Notes: generated from the sequence alone by a model not told the origin. Positions 21,363 through 33,339 are shown, numbered from the stretch's first letter. The stretch: DNA of 64,000 nt from Prionailurus bengalensis (GCF_016509475.1 NC_057343.1:205556001-205620000); one strand, 5' to 3'. A program made the numbers and translations.

Positions 21363-21877
21363 ATAATTTTACTTCTCTCTTCTATAATACACTAGTACAA
21401 TATTAGAGTTTCATTTATTCTGTGACATATTTTTGTGTCTTCTGTTTATCTGGCTTTACCAATAGCTCTAGTAGACTAACATCCAGTTACGTTTTCTGGA
21501 GGTATACATTTAAGGCAGTCCACTTCAGGATAAAAAACAGATCAAATTGCCTAATTTGAAGGCATTTGTGTCCACATTTTCCTGAGATACTGAAACAGTG
21601 AAAGAGCCAGAATAAATGAGATCCTGAATAAGACGTATGGTGACCACTAAGATTTCTTCATTTTCCTCTATGTTGAACCTGAGTGAAGTTTGATTTGCCA
21701 GGTACTTTAGTGAGTTGTGATTACTGGTGGAATCTGTGCCAGTACACTTGTAAGAAATCATCATATTCATAAAAGATAGTAACTAATATTAGATCTAGAT
21801 TATTGTTTCAGGAATCACTTTAGGAAATAATTATTGTAATATGTTGCCTGTAGTAACATTACTCAAGTATTATTTTT

Positions 21878-22074
21878 TTTAAAGTTCATCTATTTATTTT
21901 GAGAGAGAGAGTGTGTTCATGAATGGGGGAGGGGGAGGGAGAGAGAGAGTCCCAAGCAGGCTCTGCTCTGTTGCACAGAGCCTCATGTGGGGCCTGAACT
22001 CACAAATCGAGAGATCATGACCTGAGCCAAAATCAAGAGTCAGACTTTCAACTGACTGAGCCACCCGGGCGCCC
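21878..22074 (-). mobile_element. SINEC, antisense
   Basis: Flanked by AGTATTATTTTTTT on both sides (about 21865 and 22076). Head ends GAGCCACCCGGGCGCCCC. Lies in the probable TMEM267 3' UTR. Confidence 0.92.
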
Positions 22075-22945
22075 CAGTATTATTTTTTTAGTATCTTTGC
22101 CCCCGAATCCCATGTGTTAAGGTTTTAACTGTTCTGAAAAAACATAATTAAATTAACAAAATATTAATACATGGCTTATAACCATGGAATTTGAATTCAC
22201 ACAAAAAAAGGACTTATCAGTAATGTTATTTCAGATGTAAACTCCTAAGGTGTCATTAAAATTGTTTTAGTTGCTATCAGTTTGTTTACACACTATTTAA
22301 AAATATTATACCAGTTAAATAATTTTTAAAACATATGCCTGATGCAGAGAGACAAAACATACGTTTTTCAAAATGAAGGAGTTTCAGGAAATTTGCCTTT
22401 TCCTTTGTCCTTTCAGGTTAACCTGTCAAAAATGATTAACCTTTATTAGAGAAGGAAAATTTGGTTGCTATAAAATTTTACATTTTCACAGTTTAATGTC
22501 ACTTTGATATAAACGTCAGTGCCCTAAAGACACTTGCTTTGTTTTTTGTATCCTATGTGCCATCTGCTGTCTTTAGATTTTCTCACACATTTGTGATTTG
22601 TAATGCTAGTGATTGTGTGCCTTATTCTCTGAGAAGTGCTGAAGCAACGCCTTATCCAAAGCATATTCTTCTTATTTATTAAGTTAAACAGAGCTCTGTA
22701 AACTGTCACAAATGTTCATTTTACTTTGGTTTTTCTTTTTGTTGTTAACCAATTGGTTGCAATCTATTATATCTTAGAATCTATTAGATTTTACAATCTA
22801 TTATCTTTTGAGAGCAATGATTGTGTCACTTTGGTTGGTATAATAAATATTATATAGTGGGGGGAAATTTGAATAAGGTAGGGATTTTTTTTTAAGTATA
22901 TGATGTCAGAAATCCATGGAAATAAAGCATATATCTTCTATCGCT

Positions 22946-23296
22946 TTTTCTGACTAAATTATAAAACTACTTTTTCTTTCTCCAGATAAAACGAAGGAAT
23001 GCTATTAAAATATAGGGCCTTATTTAGGAATGTCACACTGGCATTTTAGGGGTGGTTTTTGTATTAGAATGGGAATTGACTTTGACCATGACTCATTGCT
23101 TAACCAGTAACTGCACATTTTAAATGTGGGTTTATCTTCTTTCCTACCTCTACCATCAGAAATGATCCTTATCTTCTAAATGGTCTGTGACAGCTGTGGT
23201 TGTAACCTCTAGAAATATAGCAGCCAACTTCGCATGCCACCATTTTGTTTTTCACCTCGTTGAAAGAGTTTGTGTCAATACGACATTTATATTGAA
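22946..23296. other. Intergenic segment left of the LTR
   Basis: AT-rich single-copy-looking DNA; no gene seen. Confidence 0.4.
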
Positions 23297-23302
23297 AATT
23301 GG

Positions 23303-24326
23303 TGCCGGAGTCCAGCTCCGGCAGGTCCAGGGGTTCCCGAAGGATGAACGGCGTTGGCGAAAAAGTGAAAAAAAAAGGCAAAAAACAAAAATAAAAGTGG
23401 ACACAGACAACAGCAGTGTGTTGAACTGGCCGCTTTCTTGTGGCAAACGTGGCATTATATTTGTTAGCAATTTCCTTGTAGCCTGCGTCATCTATGTTTT
23501 CTAGCATTACCTAATTCTAAAAATGTTCCTATGTGTAATCACCCTTTAAGGAATAACATGGTTATTTTCTCATAACGTTCCCTCCTGCCCTTTGCTTATT
23601 GATTAATTTCTTACATTATTTTCATTACGTATCTGTGTTTATCTATAATCTATAAAGCATTTGCTTTGCTGTTTTCATGAAAAGTCATCTCTCAACACCT
23701 CAAGTGGAACAGTTACAGGGACGTGACCTCTTAGTTGTTTCTCTGAACCATTTGTGGCTTGAGGAGCAAAAGTGTTCACCTCGGTCTGAGGTTCCAGGAG
23801 GGGGCCAAGAGGGCCTTAGGAACCCACGCCTTATACATTCTCAGAGAGACAATGCACCTGGGAACTAATGAACCATTCTGTACCTTAACCGACTAGGTTC
23901 AATCATCATCTGGAATGCCTCCTGGGGGCCAAGTGGGCCTAGGGGTTGGAGTAACTTGTGCCCAGAGATACACTCCTTTGTTGCTGGAGTGGGGCTTTTA
24001 AATCCATGTATTCCTCCTTTGCTGGCAAATGTATGAGGCTATCCTTCCTTTAGGTAGAGTTGTCTTTATAGGGGGTGGCAAGGGCTAAATGTTGGGCCGC
24101 ACTATTTCCTCGTGGAACCTTATTTCTTTCCCCAATGGTTCTTTTCCCAGGGGGGCCTGCCGAGGGCAATTCCCCAACAGACAATTCCCCAGGTACTTTT
24201 ATTAAGGCCAAATTACATAAAAGCGGGAGTACGAGAAGCTTCACTGTCGGTGGACCGCCTGCAGTCCCGATCCATCCACCGCCCGGGCCCTGCCATCAGG
24301 CTGGTTGGATAGCTCGGCTTCCGACA
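23303..24326 (-). mobile_element. Class II (betaretrovirus-like) endogenous retrovirus solo LTR, 1,024 bp
   Basis: Begins TG and ends CA on the plus strand, flanked by the exact 6-bp duplication AATTGG at 23297-23302 and 24327-24332. A 6-bp duplication is usual for class II (ERV-K-like) elements. Minus-strand reading places the LTR start TGTCGGAAGCCGAG at the right end and the end CTGGACTCCGGCA at the left. A TATA-like CTATAAAG (minus strand) lies near 24064-24073. No internal region, primer site or gag/pol text adjoins it, so it is a solo LTR left by recombination. Base composition is higher in GC than the surroundings. Confidence 0.85.
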
Positions 24327-24332
24327 AATTGG

Positions 24333-25035
24333 ATTGTATCTTGTTTGCATATGTGTGTTTTCTTCATCCACTAAAGTCCTCCACTCACTTAGTGGAGGCT
24401 GGTCCACTGATCTAACCTTCCAATCTGCTGTTTTCTAGAGGCATGTTAGTTGTAGCTACTCAGAAAAACTTCCGCCATTGACCTGCCATTGAACTCTACT
24501 CTTCCTCAAGTCTAATTCCCTTTAAGTGATAGGCTAAGTTAAAACACCTCTGTGTCCGCACTTCCTTTCTTCAACTTAGGCAGCCACCATCACTACTACC
24601 TCCAATCAGGCGGACACGCCCTGGTTCCATTTTGTTTTGGCTAGTGGGACAATTACTTAGTTTTTCCCATTTTCCCAACTAAGGAGAGGAAATAGGCCAT
24701 ATTCTGGTCCTTGCTCACTATTGTCATGGCTAAACCTATTATCCACCCTAGTTCCCAGTTTTTCCTTTGATATCTCAATATATTACTCGTTCTTAATCCT
24801 CCTCATCCCCACATGCTACTCTCTCTAAGGCTCCCTTTCACCTTCTTTGATGATCTCTTTTTTCCTTTTATTCCAATGCTTGATTTTACCCTCAGTCATC
24901 AGATGAGCCACCTGAACATTCCCCTTTTTCTTCTATACCAATGACTCATCACTACATCACACCAGCCATCCACAAGTACAGCAGGCATGCTTTTTAAATG
25001 ACACTGCTCATTGCTGAGATCTCAAATGTTTAACT
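24333..25035. other. Intergenic, unassigned
   Basis: Pyrimidine-rich single-copy-looking DNA with a short perfect stem CCTCCACT/AGTGGAGG at 24378-24398. No gene or named repeat. Confidence 0.4.
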
Positions 25036-25043
25036 TTCTAGAC

Positions 25044-25631
25044 CAGTGGTTCTCAAACTCTAGCATACATCAGAATCACCTGTAAGACTTGTTAGAACAG
25101 GGATTGCTGGAGACCCACCTCCAGAGTTTTGATTGGGTAGATCCCAAGAATTTGCATTTCCAACAAGTTCCTGGTTGATACTGTGAAAGGTGAAATGAAA
25201 TGGGCTCACTTATGTCAGGTACCTTGAAAATGGAGCTGGGAGGCCATTAAGGAGATGGGCCTCCTGCACGCCCTCACTGGTGGAACCATGAACTCTTGGA
25301 CTGAGCCAGCCTCAACTATTATAAGCACTCAAACACCTGCAACTTGCTACACTAAAAGACTTTGCTTAGCAACCAATTTATACTCCCTCAAGAGTAACTT
25401 TCTGCCCTGAGCACCAATAAAAAAATTCTTTTGAACAACCTATACAAACTTTCCTTTTTTGCTTTAAAAACCCCTGACTTTGCTCCCTAGTGGGACCCTA
25501 TTTGGATTACTACCCAAATCTGAACTGCAATTCTTTGATCCCCAAAAAACATTCTTAATTATTGCCTCCTGACGATTTTAGGTTGACAATATTGATGCTG
25601 TTATTCAGGCACCACACTTTTAGAACCACGA
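25044..25631 (+). mobile_element. MER5-type (hAT) DNA transposon, split by an LTR
   Basis: Left end CAGTGGTTCTCAAAC; right end decayed (AGAACCACGA). TTCTAGAC at 25036-25043 and CTCTAGAC at 25632-25639 are the 8-bp duplication (7 of 8), as expected for hAT elements. The middle is interrupted by an LTR at 25182-25588. Confidence 0.85.
25182..25588 (+). mobile_element. Class I (ERV1-like) solo LTR, about 407 bp
   Basis: Begins TGTGAAAGG and ends GGTTGACA inside the MER5-type element. Removing it rejoins the transposon as GGTTGATAC + TGATGCTG. The flanking ATAC/ATAT is the 4-bp duplication (3 of 4), pointing to class I. An AATAAA lies near 25416. Family not named. Confidence 0.7.
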
Positions 25632-25639
25632 CTCTAGAC

Positions 25640-27083
25640 TCATCCCGTTTCTTTAACTTTATTCCCTTCGCTCCTCTTCCTTGAGCCGACTCTTGCCTTG
25701 TCGATATCTTTAATTTTTCTCAGCCTTCCTTTGTTGCTAGGTCCATCAGTCCTCTGCTAGGCACATTTGACTCTGTCCTTCTACCCAGGCAGTGCTCTGG
25801 GTTACTGTTTACTATTTCAGCCCTCAGTGCCCAGACGCCCTGTGTACTATCCAATCAGCTGACCTAGAATAATACGCATAGTCGGCTTTCCCCAGTTTTA
25901 CTTGTGAAACCCTACTGACTTGGCCTGCTATCTAACTTCAACTGGGTATCTTAATAATACTTTGCCCACTACTAAACAATTTTTTTTCCAAATACTGTAC
26001 CCAAAAAGAGAAGCCTCAGAATTTCGGCCCGTATTAGTTCCAGCCCAAAGCCAAGAGGCTCACAGCATTCCACTGATCTGAGAAATTTATATTAATACTC
26101 AATCTCCACAATGACCTTGCACTTTGCATAAACCCAAGGCATTGCCACGTGTGACCCCTTGGCCTTTCTTTACTTCCCAGGAATAAAGATACAAATAAAA
26201 GCATCTCTGAAGCATCTTACCCTTTGCCTGACCTGGCAAGGAGTTATTTGGCTTACATACCCAGCAGCACTAAGTAACATTGCTTTGATGTCTGGCAACG
26301 GGGAGGGGAAAGTCTGCATCAAGCTCTAACACTCATTTTGATCCTCTTCAGCACACTGTGTGAGATTTCAAAGAAAGCACCTATCCGGATTCACACACCC
26401 TTTCTCATTCAGTATTCATTGGACTTAATTGAAGCAACACCCAGGTTCCCAGGTCAGCATCATTGGTGCCATGCACATAAAGTGGAAGGCAGAGAGAAAA
26501 TTTTCCCTAGATATCTGGGTGATGCTCAATAAAGTATAAAACACGGGATAGTGGTTACGTAACAGACCGCGTGCAGGTGTAAAACATAGCTCAGTGACAG
26601 CGGTCAGACATCATTGCCAGCAGCTATTTCACACGGTCGCGGGGAAATGATTGGAGCTTTTTAAAGTCTTCATGAAAGACCCTGCTATAAGGACCTCATT
26701 GTGTGCTGTAGAGGCCTTCCTCTCCTTGGAGAGCCGTGTGTAAATACTACCCTTCCCTCTTCCTGGACTGCCACGGCTGTTTGCCCAGAGTCTATAACAA
26801 TAGTCTCTCAGTGTTAGGCCTGCTCTCCTGGCCAGTAGAGGCTCCAGTGTTTCTTTAGATTCTGAACAGATTGACACAGGACTGGCTTCACGAAGGGTGG
26901 CACGGACTCCAGGCCATTCCTTCTGCAAAGGGCTCTGTCATTCCTCAGATGTGAGACCCACAGCCAGTCACTTGGCAAGTTCTCTGCTCCCATATCCACA
27001 TGTCAATCCAAGTGAGATGGGATTAAATTAAACCTCAGAGGATCTTTGAAAGGGGGAAAATACTACAAAACAGTGAGAAGAGG
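25640..27083. other. Intergenic, unassigned
   Basis: About 1.4 kb without a nameable repeat or exon. Frames at 26338-26532, 26629-26928 and 26814-26999 have no recognisable content. Confidence 0.4.
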
Positions 27084-27230
27084 GGCTCCTGGGTGGCTCA
27101 GTCAGTTAAGCATCTGACTCTTGATTTTGGCTCAGGTTCGTGCTGAGCGTGGAGACTGCGTGGGATTCTCTCTCACCCTCTGTCTTTGCCCCTCCCCTGC
27201 TCACTAAATAAACTTAAGAAAAAGAAAAAG
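27084..27230 (+). mobile_element. Internally deleted SINEC, sense
   Basis: Head GGGGCTCCTGGGTGGCTCAG; the B-box part is lost and the element jumps to GTGCTGAGCGTGGAG and the tail. AGTGAGAAGA flanks both sides. Confidence 0.87.
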
Positions 27231-27299
27231 AGTGAGAAGAAAGAAGAGAGATGGGAAGCCTGTCTCCTTGGCCTGCTTAGAGGTTGTAGGGTATATGCC

Positions 27300-27810
27300 T
27301 GTGTGTGTCCCCTATTACTCTTCTTTTGCTGCTATAACAAATTAGCATAAATGTATTGGTTTAAAACAAGATAAATGCATTATCTTCCAGTTCTGCATGT
27401 CAGAAATCCAAAATAGGTCTCACTGGGTTAAAATCAAGGCATCAGCTGGGACGTGTTCCATCTGAGTTTCTAGGGAAGAATCTGTTTCCTTGCCTCCTGC
27501 AGCTTCTAGATGCCCCCTGCATCCCTTGGCTAGTGGCCCCCGTATTCTGTCTTCAAAGCTAGCAATGGCAGGTTGGTTTCCTTCTTCACATGCATCTTTC
27601 TGATCCTCTTTTGATAGTCGTGTCTCCCTCAGACCACAGCTGGGAAGATTCTCTTATTTAAAGACCCACGTGATTAGATTGGGCCCTGCTGGATAATCCA
27701 GGCCAAGTTCCTCAGCTCAAGGTTCTTTATCACATTTGCAAAGCTTCTCTTGCCATGTAGGGTAACATATTCACAGGTTCCAGGGATTAAGATATGGGGG
27801 TCATTCTTTT
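27300..27810. repeat. Ancient interspersed repeat, family not assigned
   Basis: TTGCTGCTATAACAAATTAGC ... GGTAACATATTCACAGGTTCC is a motif order seen in many mammalian interspersed repeats. I recognise the text but not the family name. Confidence 0.5.
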
Positions 27811-28208
27811 GCTTACCCTTAGATATTTTTAATTGTTTTGTTGGTGGTGGTTTTGTTTGTTTAATACGAGCTGGCAAGACACTTCCCACATAACAAAGAC
27901 TGGTCTCTTGAATCCTGTGCACCGGACCAGAATTTAGCCCTGGTGTCTTTGCACAAGTCACATGTCCTTTTTGAGCCAGTGAGGAATAGGCCAAATGCTT
28001 TCCAAGACTCTCTTCCTGCTCTAGCTTTCTATAATCCCAGCTCCTTGTCCCAGGAATGGGGGGCTCCTCAAATTCTGGGGAGATAACCTCCAACTTGTCT
28101 TGCCAGAGTTAAGTTTATTTTTGGGAAAATAAGGACCTTTTTTCCTTTGCTATTGACACTACGGTTCTATTTGTCCTCTATTTTCTCCGTGTGGAACCAC
28201 TGAATCTT

Positions 28209-28848
28209 TTTTTTTTTTTTTCAATATATGAAGTTTATTGTCCAATTGGTTTCCATACGACACCCAGTGCTCATCCCAAAAGGTGCCCTCCTCAATACCC
28301 ATCACCCACCCTCCCCTCCCTCCCACCCCCATCAACCCTCAGTTTGTTCTCAGTTTTTAACAGTCTCCTATGCTTTGGCTCTCTCCCACTCTAACCTCTT
28401 TTTTTTTTTTTTTTCCTTCCCCTCCCCCATGGGTTTCTGTTAAGTTTCTCAGGATCCACATAAGAGTGAAACCATATGGTATCTGTCTTTCTCTGTATGG
28501 CTTATTTCACTTAGCATCACACTCTCCAGTTCCATCCACGTTGCTACAAAAGGCCATATTTCATTTTTTCTCATTGCCACGTAGTATTCCATTGTGTATA
28601 TAAACCACGATTTCTTTATCCATTCATCAGTTGATGACATTTAGGCTCTTTCCATAATTTGGCTATTGTTGAGAGTGCTGCTATAAACAGTGGGGTACAA
28701 GTGGCCCTATGCATCAGTACTCCTGTATCCCTTGGATAAATTCCTAGCAGTGCTATTGCTGGGTCATAGGGTAGGTCTATTTTTAATTTTCTGAGGAACC
28801 TCCACACTGCTTTCCAGAGCGGCTGCGCCAATTTGCACTCCCACCAAC
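28209..28848 (-). mobile_element. Young 5'-truncated L1, antisense
   Basis: Poly(T) on the left, then L1 3' UTR (including CACCCACCCTCCCCTCCCTC) and the end of ORF2. The 16-bp duplication GGAACCACTGAATCTT lies at 28193-28208 and 28849-28864 and is perfect. This is the hallmark of target-primed insertion. About 640 bp remain of a 6-kb element. Confidence 0.93.
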
Positions 28849-29074
28849 GGAACCACTGAATCTTAATACAAAGTCTTTCTCCATTCTCCATGCAAAAAAA
28901 AAAAAAAAAAGATTTAAATTCATAAAAGCTTTGGCCAGTTAAACATCCATAGTTCATCTGAGTGAAAATGGAGCCAGTACTTGCCCTCACACAACACCGG
29001 TTCACTTGGCCACTGAGCAAATGCTTAATGTGTTCCTACTCCGTAGCAGGCCTCGTATGAAACATTAATGATCT

Positions 29075-29182
29075 GGGGACGCCTGGCTGGCTCAGTTGGT
29101 GCAGCATGCAACTTGATCTCAGGGTTGTGAGTTCAAGCCCCACATTGGGCACGGAGCTTACTTAAAAAAATAATAATAATAA
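29075..29182 (+). mobile_element. Short SINEC copy
   Basis: Head GGGGACGCCTGGCTGGCTCAG, B-box-like GAGTTCAAGCCCC, ending AAATAATAATAATAATG. Confidence 0.85.
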
Positions 29183-30084
29183 TGTTCTAAGGGTGAAAAA
29201 CACATAGTCTCCATCTTGAACCTGTAGGCTAATGGCAGAGACATACAGAAGACAGGCCATTTCCGTATAGCATGATAAGTAGGGCAATAAGAGCAAACAC
29301 AGGGCCTCTGAAGTCCCATTAGGAAAGAAAGGGGAGTTCCCTGAAAACTAACAGAAAAGCAGGGGGCTCCCGTGAAGGCCAGAGGGAGGTGATGGAAAGG
29401 GTGGGAAGACCCCCAACGCTGAGGGAACAGCAATTACGAAGGCTCAGAAGCCCCCAGTGACAGCATGTAGGTGGGACAACAGGTAATTCAGCTTTGCTGG
29501 ATTAGGGTGTCTGGAGTGGGAGAGGTGAAGGCTGAAGGCAGTCAGCTGACAGCACAGGGCCTGGATCCTCCTCTGCTAGTTGAGGAGCTGGGAATACCCT
29601 GAAGGCAGTGTGGAAGACTGGAGAGGGGTAAGGGGTAGGAGGAGCAGGTTTGCCTTTCTTCCTGGAGGCTGTAACTGGGAGTTGAGGCCAAGAGCCCCTG
29701 TGTTGGAACCGATGTCACGCAGCTGTGTCCTCTTCCCATCAAGAATGATGAAGACTAGAGGCACAGGCCTATGTGGCTCAGTGCCGATGACTTCTGAATT
29801 TAGGCTACTTACAATCTAAGAAGAATATACTAGAAATAATATCTAAGCAAACTGGGGATGTGGCCCCTCTCCCCTTGCGTGTAGCCTTTTAGGATCGGGT
29901 TCTGCCTCCGCATGGAGCTCTGGCCGATTGGGAGTGCCCAGAATGGAACGTGCTCACGCTTGGCTTTGGGTGCGTGCTATTCCCTCTGGCTGGAAGGCGT
30001 TTCCTTTCCCCACTGTGGCGTCTGTGTAGCTGTTACTCCTTCAAGATCACCTCAAGTGCATCCTGTCTGTAAATCACTTTATTT
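29183..30084. other. Intergenic, unassigned
   Basis: Purine-rich DNA. The text around 29220-29560 looks like an old LINE or LTR relic but is too diverged to name. No exon is supported. Confidence 0.35.
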
Positions 30085-30276
30085 AATTTTTATTTATTTT
30101 TAATGTTTTTATTTATTTTTGAGAGAAAGAGAGATGGGGGGGGGGAAGGGGCACAGAGAGAGGGGCGCGGAGTATCTGAAGCAGGCTCTGTGCTAACAGC
30201 TTGCACTCATGAACTCTGAAATCTTGACCTGAGCTGAAGTCAGCCAGCTTAACAGAATGAGCCACCTAGGCGCCCC
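30085..30276 (-). mobile_element. SINEC, antisense
   Basis: T-rich tail, GGGGGGGGGAAGGGGC body and head ending GAGCCACCTAGGCGCCCC. CTGTCTGTAAATCA and CTGTCTGGAAATCA flank it. Confidence 0.9.
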
Positions 30277-31252
30277 TGTCTGGAAATCAATTTAAAACTC
30301 TCAATCCAGCCTCCAAGGTAGAGCTAGGACTCCGCTTCGGTCTAGTCCTCTGCATCCTTCTGTTTTGTGGTGTGGTGGCAAAGGACCAAATACTTTCCCC
30401 TGTCCCATCTTATTCAGCTTCCTCACCCTCCACGCCACCACGAGGGCCAGGGGAGAAGCCTTGAGTTAGGACTCATTTGAGCATTTACCACTGGTGATCT
30501 CCAAAATGGAATGCTCATTTGAGGCAAATGAGGTCTTGAGATTGTAGCCCCAGGATATTAGTTAACAAGAGACCAGTGCAAACATATGTTAATGAGAGGG
30601 ATAGTACTTTCTCGTCTCACCAGGAGCTCAAGCGGAAATGAATCTTGAGGTGCTGAACCAACTGTGGCCCTTACCTTTCTCCTTCACCTTTACCTTTTGC
30701 TGAGTAGCGATAACTGGGCAGAGGAGGAAAGGACAGGGATACAAAATCTGCATGTCATCAGTGAGGAGTGAGACTTGATTATCTCCATAGGGAGGTGCCT
30801 GCCAGAGCAGAGCATGGGGTGAAAGGACGCTGAGCAGGTGAACGCTAAGGGGAGAAGGCCACAGAAAGGGAGGCAGAAGCAGAAAGAGATGGGAAATGAT
30901 GCCCGTCTGAGGATCCCTCCGAAGGCCCCGGGGAGAAGTCCTAGCAGGTGAATCAGGCAATGAGGCCTTGTCCCAGATGAAGAATGGCTCAAGCAGTGTG
31001 TGTTCACTCTGAAGAAAAATGCGAGGAAGGAAGTATCGGGAAAATTGATAGATGAGGTACTCTAAAGGTTACCAAACTTTCTTCGCTTACAGTTGGTGTT
31101 CTTAATGTCAATAATTTTTTTCACCGCACCACAAGGCCAAAAGAAATATCAGATAGCTCCTGTTATTTAGTTAGATCCAAATGACTTAATAGTGGTTGTG
31201 GGATGGTATCCAACAGATGTCCCTATCGTTCCCTCAACAATTTAAACTTCAA
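30277..31252. other. Intergenic, unassigned
   Basis: About 1 kb without a nameable repeat. Opposite-strand frames at 30628-30960 and 30690-31007 overlap each other and show no known domain. Confidence 0.4.
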
Positions 31253-31467
31253 GTTTTTTTTTATTTTGAGAGAGAGAGAGAGAGAGAGAGACAGAAAGAG
31301 AAATAAGTGGGGAAGGGGCAGAGAGACACAGAGAGAGAGAGAATCCCAGGCAGGCTCCATGCCGAGTGCAGAGCCTGACATGGGGCTCAACCCCATGACC
31401 ATGAGATCATGACCTGAGCCGAAATCAAGAGTTGGACGCTTAAACAACTAAGCCTCCCAGGCACCCC
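31253..31467 (-). mobile_element. SINEC, antisense
   Basis: TTTTATTTTGAGAGAG with a long GA run (31268-31290); head ends AAGCCTCCCAGGCACCCC. Confidence 0.91.
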
Positions 31468-32473
31468 TCCCTCAGTCATTTAGAATATCCTATTGCACCC
31501 CTAAGAGTTCATCTCAGTACCCTGGGGTGCCCTGGCACACAGTTTAGGAACTGCCTTACTAATTTTGAAGCAATGGCAGCCTTCTTTCTGAGGACTTGGG
31601 TGCTACTAAGGATCAATCCCAGACAAGACAAAGACCCAGCTGCAGACCTGTAAGGGGTAGTTACCATGATTTTCACACTTGAGAGAGTAACAAAGGGGTC
31701 ACCCTGAGCGACAGGGTGGAATGGGCCCTACCATGGGAATTAATATGGAGGCTCTTGTTTCCCTTTCTCTCCTCCTCTAGCAGCATGGGTTTCTGGAGGG
31801 CAGAGCCCCTGTCTTCATCTCTTACTCTTTCCCTAGGGCTGTGCTCAGTGCAAGGTGGAAACTCAAATATTTTGTTGAACAGATGAATGACTGAATGGTC
31901 TTATTTCCTTCATCCTTCCCTATTTTTTTAGAAGATAAGAGCTGGCATGTCTTAGACAGTCCTACCTCAGGAACCTTCCCTGAAGTGTCAGCCAAAAGAA
32001 AGAGAACATAATCACTCGGGTTCAAAGCCAACAGCAAAGTCCTGATAGGAGCTTAAAATTTCATTTGTTCTCCACCCTAAGGGAAATGTAAGAGGAAAAG
32101 GTGATCTAGGAGTATAAAAACAGGAAAAAGAAAGACATTAATGTTTTATTATTTAAGATTGTGGAGCCCTTTTCTTGACATTTTTGAAGAAAAGAATAGC
32201 TAAATTATTGGGATGGTTTGAGTACAGGCTAGCTCTGAGCTACAGAAATAAATTAATCAATCTTTTGTGCAAGATTGACAGCAATATTTCAGGTCCTCAT
32301 GCTCTTCTAGAACCTTGCCACTCTCCACTGAGAGGTGAAGTCTTTTTCCCCCTCCTTTTCAGCCTGAGTAGGACTTTTTGACTATCCTGATTAATCAAAT
32401 GCAGTAGAAATGAAACTGTGTAAATTCCAAGACAGGTCATACAGCTTCTTGAGTCACACAAAGTTTTTGTTTC
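31468..32473. other. Intergenic, with an L2-like 3' end near 31785-31900
   Basis: GAGGGCAGAGCCCCTGTCTTC ... TTTTGTTGAACAGATGAATGA is L2-like. The rest has no nameable feature. Confidence 0.4.
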
Positions 32474-32603
32474 TTTGTTTATAAGTATGCTTCAGTCCCA
32501 GTGTTGGAGCCCAATGCAGGGCTTGAATTCATGACCTTGAGATCAAGACCTGAGCTGAGATCAAGGGTCAGATGCTTAACGAACTGAGCCACCCAGGCGC
32601 CCC
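32474..32603 (-). mobile_element. SINEC, short antisense copy
   Basis: Head ends GAGCCACCCAGGCGCCCC; there is no GA body, and B-box-like GGGCTTGAATTC is present. Confidence 0.85.
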
Positions 32604-33054
32604 AAGGGCAATACAGCTTCTACCCGGCTCGCTCTCTCATTAATGGGATACTTGCCCTTCGTACCCAACCACCATGCTGTGAGGAAGGCAAACTAGTCAC
32701 ATGGAGAGATTCACATAAAGAACAACTGAGGTTCCCAGCCAACAACCAGCCTCAACTGCCAGTGTGGGAGTGAGTAACCCGCCCAGATGATTCCAGCTTC
32801 CAGCCTCAAACCACTCCAGGTTTGAGTGAGCAGACTCATGAGCAAAACAACAAATACTGTGGTGGCCGAAGCTACAAGTGTTGGCATATTTGTTATATAG
32901 CCTCAGTTATTGGAACATTAAATTCTTGAGATTGGTGGCCAACATGGCAGAGAAGTAGGGGGATCCGTATACTTCCTGCATCTCCCAAACAAAGAAGGGC
33001 TGAAGCCAAAGGAACATTAAATTCTTTTTGTACCCCTGTACATATTTGCAAAAT
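32604..33054. other. Intergenic, unassigned
   Basis: Single-copy-looking DNA; no exon or named repeat. Confidence 0.4.
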
Positions 33055-33310
33055 GCATACATGGTGTAGCAAGGAAGACGGGACTTTGAACGTAGGCTGC
33101 CTGGGTTCCAGTGCTAGCTCCAACACTTACCAGCTCTATGACCTTGGGCAAACTATGTAAACTTATGCCTCTATTTCCTTATCTGTAAAAAAGGAGGAAG
33201 AATTCCTACTCCATAGGATTGTCCTGACCAATAAGTAACTTAATGTATGCAAAATGCTTGAAACAGTGCCTACTGTGAAATGAGCTCTACTTTAGTATTA
33301 GATGTTCTTT
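33055..33310 (+). mobile_element. MIR SINE relic
   Basis: Well-preserved MIR: CTGCCTGGGTTCCAGTGCTAG, ACCTTGGGCAAACTATGTAA, TTCCTTATCTGTAAAA and GAAACAGTGCCTACTGTG. Confidence 0.85.
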
Positions 33311-33339
33311 ATTGTGATGGTGGTTTGGTTTTATACTTG

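Larger units (their letters stand above)
21178..22945 (+). terminator. TMEM267: TMEM267 3' UTR with candidate poly(A) signals
   Basis: AATAAA occurs at 21611, 22842 and 22921, so the transcript end could fall at any of about 21630, 22865 or 22945. The UTR would include a long TA microsatellite and an antisense SINE if the distal sites are used. Sequence alone cannot choose. Confidence 0.5.

Noticed and set aside
23169..23507. 112-codon minus-strand frame near the LTR
   Set aside because: It crosses the LTR boundary, so it combines LTR and flanking DNA; not a retroviral gene.
28616..29020. 134-codon minus-strand open frame with L1-like protein
   Set aside because: It is the end of L1 ORF2 in a 5'-truncated insertion, running into flanking DNA; not a gene.
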